A DNA stretch of 64,000 nucleotides from Actinomycetota bacterium (GTDB lineage Bacteria; Actinomycetota; Actinomycetes; Streptosporangiales; Streptosporangiaceae), in the NCBI GenBank assembly GCA_019240215.1, contig JAFAYQ010000073.1, forward strand, positions 1 to 64,000, given 5' to 3'. The translations under genes were made by a program, and so were the position numbers. This document shows, piece after piece, positions 46,037 to 55,853 of the stretch (positions within the stretch are counted from its first letter, which is position 1; each line of letters opens with the position of its first letter). Under the pieces are notes generated by a model. The model saw nothing but the letters and a program-made list of their open reading frames with translations, did no database searches and was not told where the DNA came from.

Positions 46037-47942
46037 AGCGCCCCGCGCGAAATCAGCGCGCGCGTACTCGATCGCCACCGTCTGCTTGTCCGGCACACTC
46101 GACGACCGTCTGGAAGCGGCCGCCCGGGCTGGATTCGATGGGGTCGAAATCTTCGAAAACGACCTGATCGCGAGCGCCAGCCGGGTCGCGGAGATCCGTG
46201 CCCGGGCGGCCGACCTCGGCCTGCGCATCGAGCTGTACCAGCCGTTCCGGGACGCCGAGGGCGCGCCGCCGGAACGGTTCAAGTCCGTACTGCGGCGGAT
46301 GCGGGCCAAGCTCGACCTGGCCGCCGAGCTGGGGGCACCCACCGTGCTGGTCTGCTCGTCGGTCGCACCCGACACGATCGGCGACGACGATCTGGCCGCC
46401 GGGCAGCTGCACGTACTGGCCGGGCTGGCCGCCGACCGGGGACTGCGGCTGGCCTACGAGGCCCTGGCGTGGGGCCGTCAGGTCTCCACCTGGGAACACT
46501 CGTGGGGACTGGTGCAGCGGGCCGGGCACCCAGCCCTTGGTCTGTGCCTGGACAGCTTCCACGTGCTGTCCCGCACCAGCGACTACGCCGGCATCAGGTC
46601 GCTGCCGGGCGACAAAATCTTCTTCCTGCAGCTGGCCGACGCGCCCCGGCTGGACATGGACGTGCTCCAGTGGAGCCGCCATCACCGGCTGTTCCCGCTG
46701 CAAGGCGGTTTCGACCTGGCCGGCTTCACCCGGGCGGTGGACACGACCGGTTACGCCGGGCCGCTGTCGCTGGAAGTGTTCAACGACGTGTTCCGGCAGG
46801 CCGACCCGCACCGGACCGCGGTCGACGCGATGCGGTCGCTGATCGCGCTGGACGATGCGGTACGGCCGGCGGCGGGCCAGCCCGGCCCACTGGTCCCGGC
46901 CCCGGTCCTCGATGGCATCGCGTTCGCCGAGCTGACCGTCGACGCCGAGTCCGGCCCGGAACTGCAGCGCTGGCTCGGCCTGCTCGGGTTTTCACACGTG
47001 GGCCAGCACCGGTCCAAGCCGGTGCAATTGTGGGAGCAAGGGGGTGCCCGCATCCTGCTCAACTCCAGCGTCGACCGGTCCGCCCCGGCCGAAGGGTCGG
47101 CCGCCATCAGCGCGTTCGCCCTCGACAGCGAGCAGCCGGCCCGGTCGGCCGAGCGGGCCGCCCAGCTGCTGGCCCGGCCACTCCCCCGCACCCGGGCGGC
47201 GGCCGAGGCCGACCTGACCGCGGTCGCCGCGCCGGACGGCACCCAGATCTTCTTCGGCCGCAGCGAGCCGGATGGCCCCTACGGGTGGCTGGGTGACTTC
47301 CTGGCCACCGGCGACCGGTCCGGTCATCCGGCCGGGATCACCGGCATCGACCATCTGTCGCTGGCCCAGCCGTACGACCGGTTCGACGAGGCCGGGCTGT
47401 TCTACCGGTCGATCCTCGGGCTGCGGGACGACGAGGCGGCCGAGTACGCCGCCCCGTACGGGCTGGTCCGCACGCTGGCCGTGCACGACCCGGGCGGCCG
47501 GGTCCGGCTCGCGCTCAGCGTGCCGCTGCTGCGCCGCGGCGAGTGGGCGCCCGGGGTCACGCACCCGCAGCACATCACGCTGGCGACCGGTGACATCGAG
47601 GCGACGGCGGCCGCGCTGACCGCCGCCGGCGCTCCGCTGCTGCCGATCCCGGCCAACTACTACGACGACCTGGACGCCCGGCTGGCGCTGGACCCGGCGT
47701 TGCTGACCCGGCTGCGCCGGATCGGCGGCCTGTACGACGAGGACGCCCACGGCCGCTACGTGCAGCTGTTCACCCCGGTCATCAGCGGCCGGGTGTTCTT
47801 CGAGATCTCTCAGCGCATCGGCGGCTACAGGGGCTACGGCCTGGCCAACGAACCGGTCCGGATGGCCGCCCACCGGGCCCTGCGCCGAGCCGGCCGCCCT
47901 GATCGTGGCGGCCGGCTCGGCGGCGTCAGGCGCGGGCGTTGA
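46017..47942 (+). CDS. 3-dehydroshikimate dehydratase: sugar phosphate isomerase/epimerase fused to 4-HPPD-like VOC domain
   Basis: TVCLSGTLDDRLEAAARAGFDGVEIFENDL; C-terminal GITGIDHLSLAQPYDRFDEAGLFYRSILGL...RYVQLFTPVISGRVFFEISQR. Confidence 0.93.
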   Translation: MPGEPAEAPRAKSARAYSIATVCLSGTLDDRLEAAARAGFDGVEIFENDLIASASRVAEIRARAADLGLRIELYQPFRDAEGAPPERFKSVLRRMRAKLDLAAELGAPTVLVCSSVAPDTIGDDDLAAGQLHVLAGLAADRGLRLAYEALAWGRQVSTWEHSWGLVQRAGHPALGLCLDSFHVLSRTSDYAGIRSLPGDKIFFLQLADAPRLDMDVLQWSRHHRLFPLQGGFDLAGFTRAVDTTGYAGPLSLEVFNDVFRQADPHRTAVDAMRSLIALDDAVRPAAGQPGPLVPAPVLDGIAFAELTVDAESGPELQRWLGLLGFSHVGQHRSKPVQLWEQGGARILLNSSVDRSAPAEGSAAISAFALDSEQPARSAERAAQLLARPLPRTRAAAEADLTAVAAPDGTQIFFGRSEPDGPYGWLGDFLATGDRSGHPAGITGIDHLSLAQPYDRFDEAGLFYRSILGLRDDEAAEYAAPYGLVRTLAVHDPGGRVRLALSVPLLRRGEWAPGVTHPQHITLATGDIEATAAALTAAGAPLLPIPANYYDDLDARLALDPALLTRLRRIGGLYDEDAHGRYVQLFTPVISGRVFFEISQRIGGYRGYGLANEPVRMAAHRALRRAGRPDRGGRLGGVRRGR

Positions 47943-49287
47943 CGAGCGAGGGCGGCGTGAACCGGACGTAGGGGTCGAACGCACCCAGGCCGGTCCCGGC
48001 CGCGGCGGCGTTCAAGGCGTCAGGCTGGGTGGCGTCGCCCCAGCGGCTGGTGTTCAGCCGGTGCTCCAGCGCGTTCAGCGCGGCGATGTACCCGGCGGGC
48101 TGGAAGTTGCAGTGCCCGGTCGCGTCCACATACGCCTGCCTGAGGTCCGGCGCCGACCCGGCCCGGGTGACGCGCTGGCGGTACCAGTTCTCCTGCTCGA
48201 CCGGGACAAGCTGGTCATAGATGGTGTGAATGTCGAGTTCGGGCACGGCCAGCCGGCCGGTGACCATCGAGGTCCGGGCCAGGGCGGCGACCGCCTGCGG
48301 ATCAGCGGTGATGTCGGCGTGGCGGGTCAGCGTGGCCAGGTCCGCGGGCAGGCTGAGCCCGGCGGCCCGGTACAGGGCCTCGACCTCCGGCCGGAAGCTG
48401 CTCCGGCTGAGGATGCCGCCGTAGTTGACACCCTTGGTGAAGGAGCTGTTGCCATCGGCGGCGAGCTCGATCTGGTAGCGGGCGGACATGATGAACGGCA
48501 GCAGGTACTGGCTGATCTCGTCGGCCTGCTGCTGTTCCTGGGCCGCGTAGTCGGTGGGGGCCGGCGCGGTGGCTCCGCTGTACCAGACCGGCTCGTTGAG
48601 CAGGGCGGCGCCCAGCGCGATCCGGGCCCGGCCCGGCGCGGTCGCCTGGGCCTTGCTGACGATCGCGGCCAGCGCGGCCGCGGCCGCACTGGCCTGGCCG
48701 GCCGACGCGTACCGCACCAGCTGGATCTGCTGGCTGGGATCGAGCAACTCGTTGAGCGCGTACTCGCCGTCCAGCTGGTAATTGTTCAGGCTCAATGCGC
48801 CGGCGACCAGCCCGCAGGTAGTCAGGGTGCCGTCGATGCGGCCGCGCCCGTCCTGGGTTTCCAGCGCGCTGACCAGGCCACCCATCGAGGTGCCCCAGGC
48901 GATGACCCGGCGCGGGTGCCCGGTGATGCGCTCGACGGCCGCGAGCGAGGCGAACTGGTCACCGACCGCCGAGCTGAGCGCCCACCAGGAGGAACCGGAG
49001 TACGAGGATCCGACCAGCGCGTACCCCAGGTGCAGCAGGACGGCCTGAGTGGCCGCATCGGGCGCGTCGGCCGCGGTCAGCGGGCCGAACCCGTGGCTGT
49101 ACAGGATGACCGTGCCGTTCCAGGACGCCGGGAGGTCGGCGACCCAGCTGGCACCGTCGGTGAGCGAGCCGACGTAGTGCCCGGCAGTGGCCGTCACCGC
49201 CCCCCGGGCCGCTGACATACCGGTCGCCAGGGCGCAGACGACCGCAGCGGCCGCGGTGAAAGCGCGATACAGGTGCCGTCTGAACAT
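47926..49287 (-). CDS. Secreted alpha/beta hydrolase (esterase/peptidase-like)
   Basis: Signal peptide RHLYRAFTAAAAVVCALATGMSAARGA; AWGTSMGGLVSAL; TGHCNF. Confidence 0.8.
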   Translation of the reverse strand: MFRRHLYRAFTAAAAVVCALATGMSAARGAVTATAGHYVGSLTDGASWVADLPASWNGTVILYSHGFGPLTAADAPDAATQAVLLHLGYALVGSSYSGSSWWALSSAVGDQFASLAAVERITGHPRRVIAWGTSMGGLVSALETQDGRGRIDGTLTTCGLVAGALSLNNYQLDGEYALNELLDPSQQIQLVRYASAGQASAAAAALAAIVSKAQATAPGRARIALGAALLNEPVWYSGATAPAPTDYAAQEQQQADEISQYLLPFIMSARYQIELAADGNSSFTKGVNYGGILSRSSFRPEVEALYRAAGLSLPADLATLTRHADITADPQAVAALARTSMVTGRLAVPELDIHTIYDQLVPVEQENWYRQRVTRAGSAPDLRQAYVDATGHCNFQPAGYIAALNALEHRLNTSRWGDATQPDALNAAAAGTGLGAFDPYVRFTPPSLVNARA

Positions 49288-49382
49288 CCGGGACCTCTTC
49301 TGTGAGAACCACTGGGACGCGGGCGAGCTAGGGCGTTAGCCGACCGAGGATGACAATGCCACAAGAATCCACAACTGTACAA

Positions 49383-49407
49383 GTTTCCTGTTTAACAGGT
49401 TTCCTGT
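49383..49407. promoter_or_regulatory. MarR operator candidate: GTTTCCTGT direct repeats around CCTGTTTAACAGG
   Basis: Repeats at 49383-49391 and 49399-49407, upstream of MarR gene. Confidence 0.5.
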
Positions 49408-49500
49408 GCTGTTGGAGCGGTGGCGCCAACACGGCCGACCGGCTGGCAGACTGGCTGGCAGTGATGGCCACGGCAGCCGACAAACTGGGGAGATGAGTGC

Positions 49501-50040
49501 GTGACCAGCTCCGCCGAGCAGTACGCCGACGGCGCCACCGCGGCTCGAAAGGCGCCCCGGGGAACCGCGCCGCGAAAGGTGTCCGCACCCAAGGGTGGCC
49601 CGCGTTCGGCAGCCGAGCCGACGCTGATGTACGTCATGAAGCAGGTCGAGCTGGCCTCCCGCGCACGCCTGGATGAGCTGTTCCGGCCCATCGGCATGAC
49701 GGCTCTGCAATACACCGCACTGACCGTGCTGGAGCGCCATCCGGACATGTCGTCCGCGCAACTGGCGCGCAACTCGTTCGTGACCACCCAGTCCATGGCC
49801 GACATGGTCACCGCGCTGGAGGAACGCGGCCTGATCGAGCGCCATCGTGACGCGGCCGACCGCCGCCGGCTGGTGCTGGCGCTGACCGCAGACGGCCGGG
49901 CACTGCTGCGCCGTTACCGTGGCAAAGTGGCCGCTCTGGAACGACAGATGCTGGCCGGGCTCACCAATGAGCAGGTATCCGAGCTGCAGCACAGCCTGGA
50001 GGTTTGCCGGGCCAACCTGGCCCAGCATCCGCCCCGCTGA
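49501..50040 (+). CDS. MarR family transcriptional regulator
   Basis: GMTALQYTALTVLERHPDMSSAQLARNSFVTTQSMADMVTALEERGLIERHRDAADRRRLVLALTADG. Confidence 0.95.
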   Translation: MTSSAEQYADGATAARKAPRGTAPRKVSAPKGGPRSAAEPTLMYVMKQVELASRARLDELFRPIGMTALQYTALTVLERHPDMSSAQLARNSFVTTQSMADMVTALEERGLIERHRDAADRRRLVLALTADGRALLRRYRGKVAALERQMLAGLTNEQVSELQHSLEVCRANLAQHPPR

Positions 50041-50090
50041 CCCGGCCAGCCCCTCAATTAATCAGATTTTCTGTCGATTATAAAATGATC

Positions 50091-50119
50091 AGGAAACCTG
50101 TACATCGGGTTTCCGATGT
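50091..50119. promoter_or_regulatory. MarR operator candidate upstream of MFS gene
   Basis: AGGAAACCTGTACATCGGGTTTCCGATGT; contains reverse complement of ACAGGTTTCC found at 49395-49404. Confidence 0.5.
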
Positions 50120-50175
50120 GGCACTCTTCACGTCAGGCCGGACTCCGGCGGCCCCGCTGACAGGGGAGGTCACCG

Positions 50176-51885
50176 ATGACTTCGCTCAACCCCCGCATAG
50201 GTGATGTGCGCGAGCACGGCACTGTTTCCGAACTGACCCGCGGCACCTTGATCGCCGCGGCGCTGGCCGTTTGCCTGGCGCAGGTGGCGCTGGCGATCCC
50301 CGCCGTGCTCAACGGCCTGTTTCAGCAGGATCTGGGCACCAGTTCCTCGCAGCTGACCTGGATCTCCGACGCGTTCCTGGTGCCGGTGACTCTGCTGGAG
50401 CTCAGCTTCGGCGCGATCGGTGACCTGTTCGGCCGCAAGCGCCTGCTGGTCGGCGGGGCGCTGCTGCTGGCCGTCGGCGAGCTGGTCGCGGTGCTCACCC
50501 CGGGTGCGTCGGCGTCCACCGGCACCCGGGTGCTGGTGCTGTGGATCGGCCAGATCATCGCCGGGATCGGTGCGGCCGCCATCTTCCCCACCTCGCTGGC
50601 CATGGTCGCGGCGGGCACCCACACGGCCGGGCACCGAGCGCGGTCGATCTCGATCTGGGCCGCCGCCCTGTCGGCCGGCGGGTTCGTCTCGCCGGTGCTG
50701 GGCGGCCTGGTCACCAAGATCAAGTGGGGCAGCGACGCCAACGCCAGCTGGCGCTGGGGCTTCGTGGCCGTGCTGATCCTCGCGCTGATCAGCGCGGCGG
50801 TGTCGGTGGTGCTGGCCCGGAATTCCGCAGCCCCGGCAGGCCGGTCACTGGACTGGGCCGGCCAGGTCACGATCGCGGTGGCGCTGTTCGCGCTGCTGTT
50901 CGCGGTGATTCAGGGGCCGACCAGCGGGTGGGGCAGCGGCCAGGTCATCGGCGGGTTCGTGGTGGCTGCCGTTTTCCTGACCCTGTTCATTCTGGCCGAG
51001 AACCGCTCCCGCGCCCCGCTGCTGCGGATGAGCCTGTTCACCAACCGGGCGTTCGCCATCGCGTCGGTCGTCACGGTGGTGGCCATGTTCAGCTTCCTCG
51101 GCACGGCCTACGCCACCAGCATCCGGATGTCATCGATCCAGGGATTCTCGCCGCTCCGGACGTCGATCGCGTTCGTACTGCTCAATGGCATCGCGCTGGT
51201 GCAGATGCCGGTCACCTCGCGGGTGCTCGAGCGGTACAACCCCAAGTGGGCGCTCGGCGGCGGCGCCGTGCTGATCGGCGCCGGCGACCTGTGGATGTCC
51301 CGTATCCCGGCCTCGGACCTGTCGCTTCCGCCGGTCATCGTGCCGCTCGTGCTCATCGGCATCGGTTTCGCCTTCGCCGTCTCCGCCCTGACCGCGGTCG
51401 CGGTCAACACCGTGCCGAACCGGCTGGAGGGGATGGCCAGCGGCTCGACCAGCATGCTGCGTGATTTCGGGTTCACCCTCGGCCCGGCGGTCGTGGGGGC
51501 GATCGCGCTGAGCCAGGCCGCCGCGCAGATCCACAGCAAGATCGCGGCCAGTCCCGCACTGCGCAAGGCGCTGGCCGCGTTCAACGCCGCCCCCGCGCAC
51601 GCCCCGGCCGCGCAGAAACCCGCCCTGGAGGCGGCGGTCGGTGCGGTGAACTCCGGGCCGCTCGGCGCCAACGCGGTCCCGGGCACGATCACGTTGCCCA
51701 GCGGCAAGACGGCACCGTTCAATCCGCTGAAGGACGTCGCCTTCCACGCCCTGGGAAACGCCTACTCCCTCGGCTATCTCGTGGTGGGCATCTGCGCGCT
51801 CGCCGCGGCGGCGCTGGCCCTGCTCGCCCTCGGCGGGCACGGCACCGATTCGCTGATCACCCAGGAATCCCTGGCCGACGAGTAA
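50176..51885 (+). CDS. MFS transporter, DHA2/EmrB-QacA type
   Basis: LTWISDAFLVPVTLLELSFGAIGDLFGRKRLLVGG; many TM segments. Confidence 0.95.
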   Translation: MTSLNPRIGDVREHGTVSELTRGTLIAAALAVCLAQVALAIPAVLNGLFQQDLGTSSSQLTWISDAFLVPVTLLELSFGAIGDLFGRKRLLVGGALLLAVGELVAVLTPGASASTGTRVLVLWIGQIIAGIGAAAIFPTSLAMVAAGTHTAGHRARSISIWAAALSAGGFVSPVLGGLVTKIKWGSDANASWRWGFVAVLILALISAAVSVVLARNSAAPAGRSLDWAGQVTIAVALFALLFAVIQGPTSGWGSGQVIGGFVVAAVFLTLFILAENRSRAPLLRMSLFTNRAFAIASVVTVVAMFSFLGTAYATSIRMSSIQGFSPLRTSIAFVLLNGIALVQMPVTSRVLERYNPKWALGGGAVLIGAGDLWMSRIPASDLSLPPVIVPLVLIGIGFAFAVSALTAVAVNTVPNRLEGMASGSTSMLRDFGFTLGPAVVGAIALSQAAAQIHSKIAASPALRKALAAFNAAPAHAPAAQKPALEAAVGAVNSGPLGANAVPGTITLPSGKTAPFNPLKDVAFHALGNAYSLGYLVVGICALAAAALALLALGGHGTDSLITQESLADE

Positions 51886-51898
51886 GGAAACCAATTTC

Positions 51899-52804
51899 AT
51901 GACCGCACTTGCCGGGAAGGTAGCGATCGTGACCGGGGCCGGCCGCGGACTCGGGCTCGCCTACGCCCGCGCGCTCGCCCAGGCGGGGGCGGCCGTGGTC
52001 GTCAACGACGTGGACGCGGCGGCGGCCGCGGCCGCGGCGCGGTCGATCACGCAGGCGGGCGGCGCCGCGGTCGCGCACGTCGCGCCGGTCGGTGGCACCG
52101 AGGCAGCCGAGGCCATGGTCAAGCTGGCGGTAGCCGAGTTCGGCCGGCTGGACATCCTGGTCACCAACGCCGGGATCCTGCGGGATACCGTGCTGTGGAA
52201 GATGACCGACGACGATTTCGATGAGGTCATCGGCGTGCACCTGCGCGGCACGTTCACCTGTGCCCGGGCCGCCGCCATCCGGATGCGGGAGCAGGGCGAG
52301 GGCGGCCGCATCATCTGCGTCGGCTCGCCCACCGGGCAGGTCGGCAACTTCGGCCAGACCAACTACGCCGCGGCCAAGGCCGGCATCGTCGGCATGGTCC
52401 GCACCTGGGCCCTGGAGCTGGCCCGCGCCCAGATCACGGTCAACGCGGTCATCCCGGTGGCGGCGACCGGCATGACCGAGACCGCGCCGTTCCTCAAGCC
52501 CTACGTCGACGCCCTGCGCGCGGGTGATCCGCTGCCGCCGTACGCCCGGCGCGAGCTCAGCTTCGGGCCGCCGGAAGACGTCGCGGGCCTGATCGTGTTC
52601 CTGGCCTCGGCCGCGGCGGCCGGCATCACCGGCCAGGCCATCGGGCTGGGGGGCGACCGGCTGGCCTTGTGGTCCCACCCGGCCGAGGCAGCGGTGGCGT
52701 TCGCCGACGGCGGATGGAGCGGCGATGCGATCGCGCAGGCGTGGCCCGGGCAGTTCGCCGGCCACCAGCAGGCGGTCGGGCAGCAGTTCCCGGAGCCGTA
52801 CTGA
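51899..52804 (+). CDS. SDR family oxidoreductase
   Basis: KVAIVTGAGRGLGLAYARALAQAGA; NAGILRD; YAAAKAG. Confidence 0.95.
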   Translation: MTALAGKVAIVTGAGRGLGLAYARALAQAGAAVVVNDVDAAAAAAAARSITQAGGAAVAHVAPVGGTEAAEAMVKLAVAEFGRLDILVTNAGILRDTVLWKMTDDDFDEVIGVHLRGTFTCARAAAIRMREQGEGGRIICVGSPTGQVGNFGQTNYAAAKAGIVGMVRTWALELARAQITVNAVIPVAATGMTETAPFLKPYVDALRAGDPLPPYARRELSFGPPEDVAGLIVFLASAAAAGITGQAIGLGGDRLALWSHPAEAAVAFADGGWSGDAIAQAWPGQFAGHQQAVGQQFPEPY

Positions 52805-53814
52805 TGAGCATCGATCCCGGCGCGGTCGAGGCCATCGACACGCACGTGCACGTCGAATCGGACGGGCGCGGCCGCTTCGCGCTCGACCAGCAGCTGCTGG
52901 ACGCCTCAGCCAGGTACTTCAAGGCCGGGACCAACCGGACGCCGGCGCTGGATGAGATCAGTGACTACTACCGGGAGCGGCGGCTGGCCGCGGTGGTGTT
53001 CACGGTCGACGCCCACACCGCCACCGGTCATCCGGCGCTGTCCAGCGAAGACATCGTGACCCAGGCGGCCGCGCACGCTGACGTGCTCGTCCCGTTCGCG
53101 TCGGTGGATCCGCACGACGGGCCGTCCGCGGTCGCCCGGCTGCGCGACCTGGCCGCCGCTGGCGCGAAGGGTCTCAAACTGCATCCGTCGCTGCAGGCGT
53201 TCTCGCCCGATGACCGCGCGCACTACCCGCTGTACGAGACCGCGGCCGAACTGGGCCTGCCGGTCATCTTCCACACCGGGCAGACCGGTATCGGGGCCGG
53301 GCTGCCGGGCGGGCGGGGCATCAAGCTGCGCTACTCCGACCCGATGCTGATCGACGACGTGGCGGCCGACCATCCGTCGCTGACGATCGTCCTCGCGCAC
53401 CCGTCGGTGCCCTGGCAGGACGCGGCGATCTCCATCGCCACCCACAAGGCCAACGTCTACATCGACCTGTCCGGCTGGTCCCCCAAGTACTTCCCGCCCC
53501 AGCTGATCCGGGCCGCCAACGGGCTGCTGAAACACAAAATGCTGTTCGGCTCGGACTACCCGGTCCTCACCCCGGACCGGTGGCTGGCCGACTTCGCCGC
53601 CCTGGACATCAAGCCCGACGTCCGGCCGCTGATCCTGCGCGACAACGCGGCCACCGTGCTGGGCCTGCATGGGCCGGGCCTGGACGGGCCGGGAGCGGCC
53701 GATGCCCGATTACGGAGTCGGCAGCTGGCCGCACCGCCGGGCGCGGATCAGCCCGGAACGGGTCGCCCTGCGCCAGGACGGGCGCGAGCTGACCTACCGG
53801 CGGCTCGCGGATGA
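52804..53814 (+). CDS. Amidohydrolase family protein (ACMSD-like TIM barrel)
   Basis: IDTHVHVES; GAKGLKLHPSLQAF; FHTGQTG; LFGSDYPVLTPDRWLADF. Confidence 0.9.
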   Translation: MSIDPGAVEAIDTHVHVESDGRGRFALDQQLLDASARYFKAGTNRTPALDEISDYYRERRLAAVVFTVDAHTATGHPALSSEDIVTQAAAHADVLVPFASVDPHDGPSAVARLRDLAAAGAKGLKLHPSLQAFSPDDRAHYPLYETAAELGLPVIFHTGQTGIGAGLPGGRGIKLRYSDPMLIDDVAADHPSLTIVLAHPSVPWQDAAISIATHKANVYIDLSGWSPKYFPPQLIRAANGLLKHKMLFGSDYPVLTPDRWLADFAALDIKPDVRPLILRDNAATVLGLHGPGLDGPGAADARLRSRQLAAPPGADQPGTGRPAPGRARADLPAARG

Positions 53815-55237
53815 GGTGGACCTGCTGGCCAGGTCGCTGGCCGCCCGGGGTATCGGGCGCGGCGACCGGATCGGCTATCTCGGCCGCAACGACATCGCCG
53901 GATTCGAGGTGTTCTTCGCGGCCGGGCGGCTCGGCGCCATCTTCGTCCCGCTGAACAACCGCCTGACCCCGAATGAAGCCGGCCGTCTGCTGGACGACGC
54001 CCGGCCGGCCGTCCTGTTCTACGGCCCGGAGCAGGCCGACGTGGCCGCCCAGCTCAGCCAGCCACCGCTGGTGCCGGTGGCCGGTGACCAGCCCGGCAGC
54101 CTCACCACCCTGATCGAAGCCGGCCAGCAACTGCCGCCGCTGACCGCTGAGGTGGGCCTGGGTGACGACGCGGTCATCCTGTACACCAGCGGCACCACGG
54201 GCGCTTCCAAGGGGGCCGTGCTCAGCCACGCCAACCTGACGTTCAACACCATGAACCAGCTCGCGCACGCCGACGTGCTCGGCACCGACACCGCACTGTG
54301 CATGGCCCCGCTGTTCCACGCGACCGGCCTGGGCCAGGTCAGCCTGCCCACGCTGTTCAAGGGCGGCACCGTGGTCATCGCGACCAAGTTCGACCCCGCC
54401 ACCATCCTGGCCACCATCGCCGGGCAGCGGATCACGTCGTTCTCGGCGGTACCGACCATGCTGCAGATGCTGTGTGACCATCCTGCCTTTGCCACTGCCG
54501 ATCTCAGCTCGCTGCGCTACGTGATCTACGGCGGTTCCACGGTCGCCGAACGCGTCGCCATGGCCTGGCAGAGCCGCAGCGTCCCGATCCTGCAGGGTTA
54601 CGGTATGACCGAGGCTTCGCCGGGCGTCTATCTCGCGGTGGCCGAGGGTGCGGCCGCCCGGCCGGTCTCCATCGGCTTCCCGCACTTCTTCACCGACGTC
54701 CAGCTGGCGGCGCCGGGACAAGACCCGGAGGGCGAAGCGGGACCTGGACACCGCCAGGGGGAACTGCTGGTCCGGGGGCTCAACGTGTCCCGTGGCTACT
54801 GGGAACGCCCGGCCGAAACCGCGTTGGCCTTCCGCGGCGGCTGGTTCCGTTCCGGTGACGTCCTGCGGATGGCCGATGACGGCTGGGCCTATGTGGTGGA
54901 CCGGATCAAGGACATCATCATCTCCGGCGGCGAGAACATCTACCCCGGCGAGGTTGAGGCGGCGATCAACGCTCTGCCCGGCATCGCGGACTGCGCGGTG
55001 ATCGGGCTGCCCGACCCGCGCTGGGGCGAGGTCGGGCTGGCCTTTGTAGTCGTAACGGGAACCCGCGACTGGACCGAGGCCGCGCTGCAGGAGACGCTGC
55101 GGGCCGAGGTCGCCCCCTTCAAGATCCCCAAGTACGTTCGGTTCGTCGATCAGCTCCCTACCACCGCAACCGGCAAGGTCCGCAAGCAGGACCTGCGGGC
55201 CGCCCTCGGAAAGGACACCCATGCCTACCGTCGTTGA
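53702..55237 (+). CDS. Class I adenylate-forming acyl-CoA synthetase
   Basis: AVILYTSGTTGASKGAVLSHANL; GYGMTEASPGVY; GWFRSGDVLRMADDGWAYVVDRIKDIIISGGENIYPGEVE. Confidence 0.97.
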   Translation: MPDYGVGSWPHRRARISPERVALRQDGRELTYRRLADEVDLLARSLAARGIGRGDRIGYLGRNDIAGFEVFFAAGRLGAIFVPLNNRLTPNEAGRLLDDARPAVLFYGPEQADVAAQLSQPPLVPVAGDQPGSLTTLIEAGQQLPPLTAEVGLGDDAVILYTSGTTGASKGAVLSHANLTFNTMNQLAHADVLGTDTALCMAPLFHATGLGQVSLPTLFKGGTVVIATKFDPATILATIAGQRITSFSAVPTMLQMLCDHPAFATADLSSLRYVIYGGSTVAERVAMAWQSRSVPILQGYGMTEASPGVYLAVAEGAAARPVSIGFPHFFTDVQLAAPGQDPEGEAGPGHRQGELLVRGLNVSRGYWERPAETALAFRGGWFRSGDVLRMADDGWAYVVDRIKDIIISGGENIYPGEVEAAINALPGIADCAVIGLPDPRWGEVGLAFVVVTGTRDWTEAALQETLRAEVAPFKIPKYVRFVDQLPTTATGKVRKQDLRAALGKDTHAYRR

Positions 55238-55676
55238 CACCCTGGACGGCCTCACCGGGCTGATCGGGCAGCCGCTGGAGCCAAGCTCCTGGGTGGAGAT
55301 CGACCAGCAGCGGATCGACGCCTTCGCGGAAGCGACCGGCGATCATCAGTGGATCCATACGGATCCCGAGCGGGCCAAGGACGGCCCGTTCGGCACCACG
55401 GTCGCGCACGGCTACCTGACCCTGTCCCTGCTCATTCCGATGTGGACCGAGATTCTGGAAGTCCGCAGCGTGGCGACCAAGGTCAACTACGGCCTGAACA
55501 AGGTGCGTTTCCCTGCCCCGGTGCCCGCCGGGTCCAAGCTGCGGGCCACGGCCACACTGGCCGCCGTCGACCCGGTCCCCGGCGGCGCGCAGCTCACCGC
55601 CGACGTCACCGTCGAAATTGAGGGCACCGCCAAGCCAGCGTGCGTGGCGCAGCTGCTGGTCCGGTTCTTGCGCTGA
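55221..55676 (+). CDS. MaoC family (R)-specific dehydratase
   Basis: AFAEATGDHQWIHTDPERAKDGPFGTTVAHGYLTLSLL. Confidence 0.95.
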   Translation: MPTVVDTLDGLTGLIGQPLEPSSWVEIDQQRIDAFAEATGDHQWIHTDPERAKDGPFGTTVAHGYLTLSLLIPMWTEILEVRSVATKVNYGLNKVRFPAPVPAGSKLRATATLAAVDPVPGGAQLTADVTVEIEGTAKPACVAQLLVRFLR

Positions 55677-55693
55677 GAGAGCACCAACTCACC

Positions 55694-55738
55694 ATCGACC
55701 GCCGCAAGGTCAAGCGCACTCTCGGCCAAGCAGCATGA
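55694..55738 (+). pseudogene. Remnant of the 3' end of a DUF2637-type gene
   Basis: LTIDRRKVKRTLGQAA-stop parallels FNIDRRKVKRVLDQAA-stop (16.5 kb). Confidence 0.7.
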
Positions 55739-55814
55739 CTCAGCTAGGTGGCGTTCGACCCCGCACCCGGGCAGCCCTACCCAGCCGCGGCTGGGCCCGC
55801 TGAAGGCTTCCCGG

Positions 55815-55848
55815 TCGGCGGAGGGCCGGTTCAGCGGCCCTCCGCCGA
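55815..55848. terminator. Perfect 13-bp stem, 8-nt loop
   Basis: TCGGCGGAGGGCC-GGTTCAGC-GGCCCTCCGCCGA. Confidence 0.7.
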
Positions 55849-55853
55849 GGATG

